Source: Mycobacterium sp. Aquia_213 (lineage in GTDB: Bacteria; Actinomycetota; Actinomycetes; Mycobacteriales; Mycobacteriaceae). From it: a stretch of 64,000 nt of DNA. The notes under the pieces are model-generated. The model was not told the origin of the DNA. It saw only the letters and a program-made list of their open reading frames with translations, and did no database searches. The position numbers were made by a program, and so were the translations under genes. How positions within the stretch are numbered: the first letter of the stretch is position 1; each line of letters opens with the position of its first letter. The stretch covers positions 1,054,001-1,118,000 of the forward strand of contig NZ_CP113116.1 in NCBI RefSeq assembly GCF_026625985.1, in the 5' to 3' direction. This document shows, in pieces, positions 53,604 to 60,719 of this stretch.

Positions 53604-53631
53604 TTAGCACTCTACAGTGCCTGAGTGCTAA
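53604..53631. promoter_or_regulatory. CIRCE (HrcA) operator upstream of ruc, spacer of 10
   Basis: Arms TTAGCACTC (53604-53612) and GAGTGCTAA (53623-53631) match the CIRCE consensus perfectly. The spacer is 10 bases, not the usual 9. It lies between the ruc start and the 5-FCL stop, where HrcA would repress ruc and the gene after it. Confidence 0.92.
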
Positions 53632-53650
53632 AACAGCCATGAAATCCGTC

Positions 53651-54256
53651 TCATTCCCGGGCCCCACCGGCCGCGCGCAGCGTCACAATCCCGCGCTCCG
53701 GGGTGATCACGTGGGTCATCGGCACGTCGTGCGGATCGGCCGGTAACTCGTCGACGAACTCGTCGTCGCGCACCATCGCGATCAGGCAAGCGTGCGGATT
53801 CCTGGCGCCCAGCGAGCGGTCGTAGTAGCCGCGGCCCCGGCCCAGTCGCACGCCCCGATGGTCGACGGCCAAGGCCGGCACCACCACCAGGTCGGCATCG
53901 GAAACAGCCGACTCCGGTAGCCACGGCTCCGGCGGCTCGAGCAGGCCCCAGCGGCCGCGGACGAGTTCGCCCGGCCGGTACTCGGCCCAGCGCAGCCGCA
54001 GCGGGGTGCCATCTGCGGTGGTGCGTGCCACGGGCAACAGCACCCGTCGCGAGTGCTGCAGCAACATGTCCAGCATCGCGACCGAGCCCGGCTCGGTGCC
54101 CACCGGAACGTAGGCGCAGACGGTGCTGCCGCTGCTCACCGCCAGCGCGAGCTGTTCGTTGAGCATTCGCGCCTCAGCGGCGCGAACGTCGTCGGCAACA
54201 AGACTTCGGGCCGCCAGCACTTGCTCGCGCAATGCGGCCTTGGTCGAAGTTGTCAT
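53651..54256 (-). CDS. 5-formyltetrahydrofolate cyclo-ligase
   Basis: 201 aa. ATP-dependent enzyme turning 5-formyl-THF into 5,10-methenyl-THF. Marks: N-terminal KAALREQVLAARSLV, TVCAYVPVGTEPG, and the substrate/ATP segment VRLGRGRGYYDRSLG. ATG 54256 starts a full-length family protein. It is divergent from galU with 76 bp between starts and is upstream of the ruc operon but separated from it by the CIRCE element. Confidence 0.93.
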   Translation of the reverse strand: MTTSTKAALREQVLAARSLVADDVRAAEARMLNEQLALAVSSGSTVCAYVPVGTEPGSVAMLDMLLQHSRRVLLPVARTTADGTPLRLRWAEYRPGELVRGRWGLLEPPEPWLPESAVSDADLVVVPALAVDHRGVRLGRGRGYYDRSLGARNPHACLIAMVRDDEFVDELPADPHDVPMTHVITPERGIVTLRAAGGARE

Positions 54257-54332
54257 GCATCAACGATGACAGGATGGGTATTCGGCCTGCCATGCAGCGG
54301 TGGCAACCCCTCTGAGCGCTATGGTGTGAACG

Positions 54333-55247
54333 ATGTCGCGGCCAGATGAAGTACCGATCCCGTACACGGCGATCGTTCCCGCCGCCGGTCTGGGCACCCG
54401 TTTCCTGCCGGCTACCAAGACGGTGCCCAAGGAGTTGCTGCCCGTCGTCGATACGCCCGGCATCGAGCTGGTCGCTGAGGAAGCGGCCGCGGCCGGCGCC
54501 GAGCGGCTGGTCATCATCACTTCCGAGGGCAAGGACGGCGTCGTCGCGCACTTCGTCGAGGACCTGGTGCTGGAGGGCACGCTCGAAGCCCGGGGCAAAC
54601 AAGCCATGCTGGCCAAGGTGCGTCGCGCGCCGGCGCTGATCAAGGTCGAGTCGGTGGTGCAGGTCGAGCCGCTCGGATTGGGACATGCCATCGGATGCGT
54701 GGAGCCGGTGCTGGCGCCCGACGAGGACGCCGTCATGGTGCTGCTGCCCGATGACCTGGTGCTGCCGACCGGCGTGCTGGAGACGATGGCCAAGGTGCGC
54801 GCCGAGCACGGCGGTTCGGTGCTGTGCGCCATCGAGGTCACCCCCGAGGAGATCAGTGCCTACGGTGTTTTCGATGTCGAGGCCATCCCCGGTGCCGGCA
54901 ATTCCGACGTGCTCAAAGTCAACGGCATGGTGGAAAAGCCCAAGGCCGAGGACGCCCCGTCGCTGTATGCGGCGGCCGGCCGGTACGTGCTTGACCGCGC
55001 CATCTTCGATGCCCTGCGCCGCATCGACCACGGCGCCGGCGGCGAACTACAGCTCACCGACGCGATCGCGCTGCTGATCAAAGAGGGCCACCCGGTTCAC
55101 GTCGTGGTGCATCGCGGATCTCGACACGACTTGGGAAATCCCGGCGGCTACCTCAAGGCTGCGGTTGACTTTGCATTGGATCGTGACGACTACGGCCCGG
55201 AATTGCGGAAGTGGTTGGTGGCGCGATTGGGCCTGAACGAGCAGTAG
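54333..55247 (+). CDS. galU: UTP-glucose-1-phosphate uridylyltransferase
   Basis: 304 aa. Makes UDP-glucose for envelope polysaccharides and trehalose. The nucleotidyltransferase start IVPAAGLGTRFLPATKTVPKEL is complete, with VEPLGLGHAIGCVEPVL, LPDDLVL, MVEKPKAEDAPS and the C-terminal HDLGNPGGYLKA. Start ATG 54333. A 7-bp perfect hairpin follows its stop before moeA1. Confidence 0.97.
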   Translation: MSRPDEVPIPYTAIVPAAGLGTRFLPATKTVPKELLPVVDTPGIELVAEEAAAAGAERLVIITSEGKDGVVAHFVEDLVLEGTLEARGKQAMLAKVRRAPALIKVESVVQVEPLGLGHAIGCVEPVLAPDEDAVMVLLPDDLVLPTGVLETMAKVRAEHGGSVLCAIEVTPEEISAYGVFDVEAIPGAGNSDVLKVNGMVEKPKAEDAPSLYAAAGRYVLDRAIFDALRRIDHGAGGELQLTDAIALLIKEGHPVHVVVHRGSRHDLGNPGGYLKAAVDFALDRDDYGPELRKWLVARLGLNEQ

Positions 55248-55278
55248 CCGGCCGCCATGCCGGGCCCGGTGACGGGCG

Positions 55279-55296
55279 ATCGGGCTGAGGCCCGAT
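55279..55296 (+). terminator. Hairpin between galU and moeA1
   Basis: ATCGGGC-TGAG-GCCCGAT, perfect 7-bp stem with a 4-base loop and no T-tract, 32 bp after the galU stop. It fits the intrinsic terminators without U-tail common in mycobacteria, or partial attenuation before moeA1. Confidence 0.6.
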
Positions 55297-55335
55297 ACGG
55301 CGCCCGTGAGGGTTGACGGCAGAGAGGCGCGGCGA

Positions 55336-56628
55336 GTGCGTTCGGTTGAGGAGCAGCAAGCCCGGATAACGGCGGCCGCGGTAGCCCCGCGCCCGATACG
55401 TGTGGCCATCGCCGAGGCGCAAGGATTGTTGTGCGCCGAAGAAGTGGTGACCGAGCGACCGCTGCCCGGCTTCGATCAGGCCGCGATCGACGGCTATGCG
55501 GTTCGCAGCGTCGACGTGCTGGGTATCGGCGAGGTGGGCAGCGACCTTACGCTCGACGAAACCGGCGAGCCGATGGCCGACGTGGACAACCCCGGTGGGC
55601 TGGTGCTTCCGGTGATGGGGACCGTCGAGGCCGGTGCCCGCACGCCGAGCCGGTTGCAGCCGCGGCAGGCCGTCCGGGTGCAGACCGGGGCGCCGCTGCC
55701 CACGCTGGCCGACGCGGTGCTGCCGTTGCGATGGACGGACGGCGGCACGTCGAAGGTGCGGATTCTGCGCGGGGCACCCTCCGGCGCCTACGTGCGGCGC
55801 GCCGGCGACGACGTCCAGCCCGGCGATGTCGCGGTGCGCGCCGGGACGATCATCGGTGCGGCTCAGGTGGGCCTGCTCGCGGCGGTCGGCCGCGAACGGG
55901 TGCTGGTGCACCCGCGCCCTCGGGTGTCGATCATGGCGGTGGGCGGCGAGCTGGTCGACATCTCTCGGACCCCGAGCAACGGTCAGGTGTACGACGTCAA
56001 CTCCTATGCGTTGGCGGCCGCGGCCCGGGATGCCGGCGCGGAGGTCAACCGGGTTGGCATCGTGCCCAACAACGCGGCAGAGCTCGGCGAAATCGTGCAC
56101 GGCCAGATCAATCGCGCCGAGGTCGTGGTGATCGCCGGCGGGGTGGGCGGCGCGGCCGCCGAGGCGGTGCGGGCGGTGCTGTCCGAACTCGGCGAGATGG
56201 AGGTCGTCCGGGTCGCGATGCACCCCGGCTCGGTGCAGGGCTTCGGGCAGCTGGGCCGCGACGGCGTGCCGGTGTTCCTGTTGCCGGCCAACCCGGTCAG
56301 CGCGTTGGTGGTCTTCGAGGTGATGGTTCGCCCGCTGATCCGGCTGTCGCTGGGTAAGCGTCAGCCGATGCGCCGCGTCGTGCAGGCTCGCACGCTGTCG
56401 CCGATCACGTCGGTGGCCGGCCGCAAGGGTTACCTGCGCGGTCAGCTGATGCGCGACCAGGACAGCGGTGAGTATTTGGTGCAGGCGCTGGGCGGAGCCC
56501 CGGGGGCGTCATCGCATTTGCTGGCGACGCTGGCTGAGGCAAACTGTCTAGTTGTGGTTCCCAGTGGGGCCGAACAGATTCGCACAGGTGAGATCGTCGA
56601 CGTCGCTTTCCTGGCCCAGCGCGGCTGA
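55336..56628 (+). CDS. moeA1: MoeA/gephyrin-like protein (MoeA1, corynebacterial Glp)
   Basis: 430 aa from GTG 55336, preceded nine bases by GAGAGG; GTG 55306 is open but has no ribosome binding site. Gephyrin/MoeA marks: GFDQAAIDGYAVRSVD, the MoCF-binding VVIAGGVGGAAAEAVRAVL with HPGSVQGFG, and LLPANPVSALVVFEVMVRP. The family inserts molybdenum, but the Corynebacterium orthologue Glp binds FtsZ and the membrane receptor GlpR and works in division. The receptor gene lies two genes downstream here, which favours the division role. rimJ follows after 17 bp. Confidence 0.92.
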   Translation: MRSVEEQQARITAAAVAPRPIRVAIAEAQGLLCAEEVVTERPLPGFDQAAIDGYAVRSVDVLGIGEVGSDLTLDETGEPMADVDNPGGLVLPVMGTVEAGARTPSRLQPRQAVRVQTGAPLPTLADAVLPLRWTDGGTSKVRILRGAPSGAYVRRAGDDVQPGDVAVRAGTIIGAAQVGLLAAVGRERVLVHPRPRVSIMAVGGELVDISRTPSNGQVYDVNSYALAAAARDAGAEVNRVGIVPNNAAELGEIVHGQINRAEVVVIAGGVGGAAAEAVRAVLSELGEMEVVRVAMHPGSVQGFGQLGRDGVPVFLLPANPVSALVVFEVMVRPLIRLSLGKRQPMRRVVQARTLSPITSVAGRKGYLRGQLMRDQDSGEYLVQALGGAPGASSHLLATLAEANCLVVVPSGAEQIRTGEIVDVAFLAQRG

Positions 56629-56645
56629 CTCAACTGCGCACGCTC

Positions 56646-57299
56646 GTGAACCTGTTGCGCTCTAACGCCCGCCATCCCGGTTGGCCCTCGGAGGTCGGGC
56701 CGCTGCGGGTCGCGGCCGGAGTGGTCCGGTTGCGCGCGGTGCGGATGCGCGATGGTGCGCAGTGGAGCCGTTTCCGGCTGGCCGACCGGGCGCACCTCGA
56801 GCCGTGGGAACCCACGTCCGACGGCGACTGGGCGACCCGGCACACCGTCGCGGCCTGGCCGGCGTTGTGTTCCGGCCTGCGCGCCGAGGCCCGCAATGGC
56901 CGCATGCTGCCGTATGTGATCGAGCTCGACGGACGGTTCTGCGGGCAGCTGACCATCGGCAACGTCACCCACGGCGCCTTGCGGTCGGCGTGGATCGGCT
57001 ACTGGGTGCCGAGCTCGGCGACCGGCGGCGGGGTGGCCACCGGCGCATTGGCGCTGGGTCTGGACCATTGCTTCGGGCCGGTCATGCTGCATCGCGTCGA
57101 GGCCACCGTGCGTCCGGAGAACGTCGCGAGTCGGGCCGTGTTGGCCAAGGTCGGCTTCCGGGAGGAGGGCTTGCTGCGGCGTTACCTCGAGGTCGACCGG
57201 GCGTGGCGCGACCACCTCCTGATGGCCATCACGGCCGAGGAGGTCTACGGGTCGGTCGCATCGGCGCTGGTCCGCGCCGGACACGCGCGCTGGGCGTAA
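56646..57299 (+). CDS. rimJ: GNAT acetyltransferase, RimJ-like (Rv0995-like)
   Basis: 217 aa, start GTG 56646. GNAT fold of the RimJ/RimL type, acetylating N-terminal amines: VRLRAVRMRDGAQWSRFR, then the CoA loop region SATGGGVATGALALGLDHCF and LHRVEATVRPENVASRAVLAKVGF. Target protein unknown. It lies between moeA1/glp and glpR, a conserved order in mycobacteria. Confidence 0.9.
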   Translation: MNLLRSNARHPGWPSEVGPLRVAAGVVRLRAVRMRDGAQWSRFRLADRAHLEPWEPTSDGDWATRHTVAAWPALCSGLRAEARNGRMLPYVIELDGRFCGQLTIGNVTHGALRSAWIGYWVPSSATGGGVATGALALGLDHCFGPVMLHRVEATVRPENVASRAVLAKVGFREEGLLRRYLEVDRAWRDHLLMAITAEEVYGSVASALVRAGHARWA

Positions 57300-57449
57300 C
57301 CGGTCGGCCCGCCTCGCCGAGATTGCCGTCATGGCTGGGTGCCCGCCGTGATCGCTTTCGAGACGGCCATTTTCGCCGCGTGACGACCCACCGCCGTAGG
57401 GAAATCGAAATAATTCTGTGGCTAGCGTGACATATGTGGCGTGTGATGC

Positions 57450-57479
57450 TTGATTGAGGCAAATTACAGGTGTGTAATT
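57450..57479 (+). promoter_or_regulatory. Candidate promoter with overlapping palindrome upstream of glpR
   Basis: TTGATT (57450-57455) and TGTAAT (57473-57478) are 17 bp apart, like -35 and -10 boxes. The perfect palindrome AATTACA-ggtg-TGTAATT (57462-57479) covers the -10, so a regulator binding it would block transcription. Expected start near 57485, giving a leader of about 70 bases before ATG 57555. Confidence 0.5.
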
Positions 57480-57554
57480 GCGCTGGTCAGGTCCCGGCCG
57501 CGCTGGTCAACCATCGGCCTCGCGGGGGACCCCGGCCAGAAGGAGCAGGTCATC

Positions 57555-58583
57555 ATGCCAAGCATCCCGCAGTCGTTGTTGTGGATATCGCTCGTGGTGC
57601 TCTGGCTGTTCGTCCTGGTACCGATGCTGATCAGCAAACGCGACGCCGTGCGACGCACCAGCGACGTGGCGCTGGCCACCCGGGTGCTCAACGGTGGCGC
57701 CGGTTCGCGCCTGCTCAGGCGCAACGGCCCGGCCGCAGGTCACCGCAGCGATCCGGACTGGAAGCCGGAAGACTCGACCGACGAGGAGTTCGACGACGCG
57801 GAGCACCGCGACGACCTCGCCGAGCCCGACGACGAACACGATGCCGAGACCGAGGAACTGCGCCCCGCGCGTCCGGTGGTGATGAGGATGCCGGCCGCCG
57901 AGCCGGCCGAGCCCGACTACCTGGACGTCGACGTCATCGAAGACTCCGGCGCCCTGCCGGTCGGGGCCAGCGCCGCGGCCACCGAACCCGAACTTGCCCC
58001 GGTCGACGAAGACGAGCACGCCGAGGCCGACGAGGATCACCTCGACGACGAGTACGAATATGTCGAGGACTCGTCCGGTTTGGAGCCCGAGGCGGACGAC
58101 GACGACCCCGGTGTGCGCGAGCGCGTGGTCCCGGCGAGCGCCCAGCGCCGGCGCCGTTTCGACACCAAGACCGCGGCGGCCGTCACCGCCCGCAAGTACG
58201 CCTTCCGCAGGAAGGTGCTGATGGTGATGGCGGTCGTGCTGGTCGGCTCCGCGACGGCCGCATTCGAGATCACCCCGACTGCCTGGTGGGTGTGCGGTGT
58301 CGCCACCGCGATCACGCTGCTCTACCTGGGCTATCTGCGCCGGCAGACCAGGATCGAAGAGAAGATACGTCGCCGCCGCACGCAGCGGATGTCCCGCGCG
58401 CGCTTTGGCGTCGAGAACACCCGCGACCGCGACTACGACGTCGTGCCGTCGCGGCTGCGCCGCCCCGGTGCGGTGGTGCTGGAGATCGACGACGAGGACC
58501 CGATTTTCGAGCACCTGGACTACGGGATGCCGCAGCAGAACTTCGGCTGGCCCCGGGACCTGCCGCGCGCCGTCGGCCAGTAG
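57555..58583 (+). CDS. glpR: SepX/GlpR-like division membrane protein (Rv0996-like)
   Basis: 342 aa from ATG 57555 with AGGAGCAGG upstream; the open frame from 57450 is ignored. TM1 is at residues 6-26 (LLWISLVVLWLFVLVPMLIS). A long acidic region (about 70-210, rich in Asp/Glu) follows, then two close membrane spans (VLMVMAVVLVGSATAAF and WWVCGVATAITLLYLGYL) and a basic linker. In Corynebacterium GlpR is the membrane receptor of the gephyrin-like Glp; in Streptomyces SepX supports septation. It ends 49 bp before tRNA-Ala. Confidence 0.87.
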   Translation: MPSIPQSLLWISLVVLWLFVLVPMLISKRDAVRRTSDVALATRVLNGGAGSRLLRRNGPAAGHRSDPDWKPEDSTDEEFDDAEHRDDLAEPDDEHDAETEELRPARPVVMRMPAAEPAEPDYLDVDVIEDSGALPVGASAAATEPELAPVDEDEHAEADEDHLDDEYEYVEDSSGLEPEADDDDPGVRERVVPASAQRRRRFDTKTAAAVTARKYAFRRKVLMVMAVVLVGSATAAFEITPTAWWVCGVATAITLLYLGYLRRQTRIEEKIRRRRTQRMSRARFGVENTRDRDYDVVPSRLRRPGAVVLEIDDEDPIFEHLDYGMPQQNFGWPRDLPRAVGQ

Positions 58584-58632
58584 GCCTGTCGGCGCTGGCG
58601 CTCTCCCAGAACTGGTAGCCTGCTAGCGGTCA

Positions 58633-58705
58633 GGGGCTATAGCGCAGTTGGTAGCGCGTCTCGTTCGCATCGAGAAGGTCAGGGGTTCGATTCCCCTTAG
58701 CTCCA
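58633..58705 (+). tRNA. tRNA-Ala (CGC)
   Basis: 73-nt cloverleaf. Acceptor GGGGCTA (58633-58639) pairs with TAGCTCC (58698-58704), discriminator A. D arm AGCGCAGTTGGTAGCGC, anticodon stem TCTCG/CGAGA with loop TTCGCAT, giving anticodon CGC (GCG codons, Ala), T arm AGGGG-TTCGATT-CCCCT. CCA is not encoded. The G-T pair at position 3-70 is present, the alanine identity element. It marks the boundary with the accessory region to the right. Confidence 0.96.
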
Positions 58706-58823
58706 CAACGTTTGAGATCCGTTTTGGCCTTCGGTCGAGGCGGGTCTAGTAGTTGAGGCGGCCACCGTGCGGCGGCGGGTTTGTCCTAACCTTGTCGCGC
58801 ACTGGATGTTGAGCGATGTCTGA
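58706..58823. other. Gap after tRNA-Ala
   Basis: 118 bp between the tRNA and the first accessory gene. No direct repeat of the tRNA 3' end and no integrase is seen within the window. Composition becomes less GC-rich from here. Confidence 0.45.
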
Positions 58824-59399
58824 TCATCTTGGTACCAACTGATCCACCACGGCGTGCTTTGTCAGGTGCAACGGCACGTAGTTACCGTCGATCCGCAGAG
58901 GTGGCCGGGTTGGGCCGCCGACGTAGACCTCCGGCGTTATCGCAGTCCCGGTTTCCAGGACGCAACTTCCCCAGAAATTGATTCGCGTGTAGGCCGGCTC
59001 TTCCCACATGTCGACCTTTGGCAATTCCTCAGGTCTCAGCGCCAATACGGGGCACGCTTCGAGGTGTCCAGGCCTCTCGACTAGCGTCGACACAACCGAG
59101 CCGTCTGTGCGGCGTCGGGCATTGCACCAGACCGCCTGCGCGTCGGTGATATCGGCTTGCAGCATGACCGCGTTTACTCCAAGCATTTTGTTCGGGTTGG
59201 CGTTCGAGCCGTACGCAAGGATGAAAACCCGGCCGGCAAGCTCGACGGCTTCGCCCGTCGCCACGTCTAACCAGCCGCTGTCAACCGGTGTGACCCGATG
59301 GACCGAACCGTCGACAAGCCGCCACGAGCATTCGGAGCGCTCCCCCGGGTAGGGCGTTGACGGCCAGTAGTCCGCCGATCGGCAAGTCCAGTGGTCCAT
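58824..59399 (-). CDS. GGCT-fold protein (gamma-glutamylcyclotransferase-like)
   Basis: 191 aa from ATG 59399, preceded by AGGGAG six bases upstream; the frame to 59642 is an extension without family features. The hallmark FILAYGSNANPNKML is the YGSN loop of the gamma-glutamylcyclotransferase/AIG2 fold, followed by WCNARRRTDGSVVSTLVERPG. About 60 residues precede the fold and are unassigned. GGCT enzymes release 5-oxoproline from gamma-glutamyl amines, but many members have other roles. It is on the same strand as the hydrolase gene at 59702-60667 and next to tRNA-Ala. Function here is inferred from fold only. Confidence 0.72.
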   Translation of the reverse strand: MDHWTCRSADYWPSTPYPGERSECSWRLVDGSVHRVTPVDSGWLDVATGEAVELAGRVFILAYGSNANPNKMLGVNAVMLQADITDAQAVWCNARRRTDGSVVSTLVERPGHLEACPVLALRPEELPKVDMWEEPAYTRINFWGSCVLETGTAITPEVYVGGPTRPPLRIDGNYVPLHLTKHAVVDQLVPR

Positions 59400-59701
59400 C
59401 GATCGCTCCCTGCTGTCGTGGTCTCGAGATTGACCACCGCGATGAGCACGCCGTGACGGTGGGCTGTCGCGATCGCTCGGGCAGTGATCGCGCGGGGCAT
59501 CGCGGAAAACAAATTCATTGCCAGTGTGCATTCGTTGCACGGCTTTGACACTCCCGCCCACGCTGATCGCCAGGCTGGCGCACAGTGCACCGTCGATCTT
59601 GCGGTGTGATTGGGCGGAAGTTTGCGCCCGGTGACCCTGCAATTATTCACCGCCGCCATGTCGCTCTACGCCAAGCCAGCGACGCAAGGATGCCTTGGCT
59701 C
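59400..59701. other. Gene-free stretch in the accessory region
   Basis: About 300 bp between two minus-strand genes. A minus frame here (containing NLFSAMPRAITARAIATAHR and running on into the GGCT gene in another frame) has protein-like composition and may be a remnant, but no start, stop or family supports it. No repeat or RNA was recognised. Confidence 0.35.
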
Positions 59702-60667
59702 CTATGTGCCGGTGAGCGTTTCGGTGACGATTCGACCAACTGTGGGTTTGGTCAGATAGTGCGTGACATCGTGGGGTTGTGAGCCGTTGTCGACGATGTG
59801 GTTGCAGGGCTTGATGGTTGAGTTATCAGCTGGCAGGAACTGGTCGGTGAGGTCGAGGACAGCCGCTACAAGGTCGTCTGCGGCGGCCAGGTTTTCCCAG
59901 CGGTTCGCGGCTGGTGGAACTCCTGGAGGCTGCGGCCGCAGCCGATCGTAGACAATACTTCTAAGACCCAACGGCGATCCCAGGGTCATGAGCGTCAACT
60001 GATGGTCGCGGGGCAGTGCGGTCTCATAGGCGCGATGAACAGCCTCGTAGGCGACCACCGAGCCTAGCGAGTGGCCGATAACCAGGCGGGTGTCGGGTCC
60101 GATCCAGTGCAGCACTTGGTCTTGGGCATAGGTCCGGATCTGATCGTCGGTGAGGTAACGGGTGACTTGGGTCAGCGCCTTCCACACGAATCGGCTGGCC
60201 ACGGCCATTCCGAAGGGGGCGAACCACCGTACGCGGGCGAGTGCATTCAACGCAGGTCGGCTGAGGCCCGGAGGGAGTCCCTGTGCCTCTTCGCCGACGT
60301 TTCCGTTGATGATGTCGAGTTCGTCTTCGGCTTGGAGGCGGTCGTCGGGATCGTCCGCGATACTTACAGCGGCTTCGAGCCACGCCATCGCGAGCTGTTC
60401 GGTCAGTTCCTCGACGTCGTTGGGAAGGGGTTCGGTGTCGAGGTTGACATCGTCGTCGCCCATGGCGCCGGGGTCGATGAAGGGGGTGCCGTAATAGGCC
60501 ATCCGGACGTCTATATTTGAGGTTCCGTTCCGCCAGAGCAGGTCGGCCAGCTCTTGATTGCCGTGCTTGGCTACGCCGTCTGCCAGGGCGGGCAGCCACA
60601 TTGACTCTTGGACCTTGGCGCCTTTCTGTTCCTGAGCGATGCCGTGCACCAGCACGATAGTGGCCAT
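59702..60667 (-). CDS. Alpha/beta hydrolase
   Basis: 321 aa from ATG 60667; the frame to a TTG at 60709 is not used. Oxyanion region ATIVLVHGIAQ, nucleophile elbow RLVIGHSLGSVVAYE (GxSxG), and a C-terminal His in HDVTHYL that could complete the triad with an acidic residue. Near residue 160 is a hydrophobic stretch (FAPFGMAVASRF) that could be lid or membrane contact. Esterase, lipase or peptidase activity is possible. It is divergent from the caspase-STAND gene with 52 bp between starts, so they probably share control and a process. Not part of the conserved mycobacterial order. Confidence 0.8.
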   Translation of the reverse strand: MATIVLVHGIAQEQKGAKVQESMWLPALADGVAKHGNQELADLLWRNGTSNIDVRMAYYGTPFIDPGAMGDDDVNLDTEPLPNDVEELTEQLAMAWLEAAVSIADDPDDRLQAEDELDIINGNVGEEAQGLPPGLSRPALNALARVRWFAPFGMAVASRFVWKALTQVTRYLTDDQIRTYAQDQVLHWIGPDTRLVIGHSLGSVVAYEAVHRAYETALPRDHQLTLMTLGSPLGLRSIVYDRLRPQPPGVPPAANRWENLAAADDLVAAVLDLTDQFLPADNSTIKPCNHIVDNGSQPHDVTHYLTKPTVGRIVTETLTGT

Positions 60668-60719
60668 GGTGTTTCCCGGGGTGTCGAATCTGGGTAGTGG
60701 TGTGATCAAATTAACAGCT

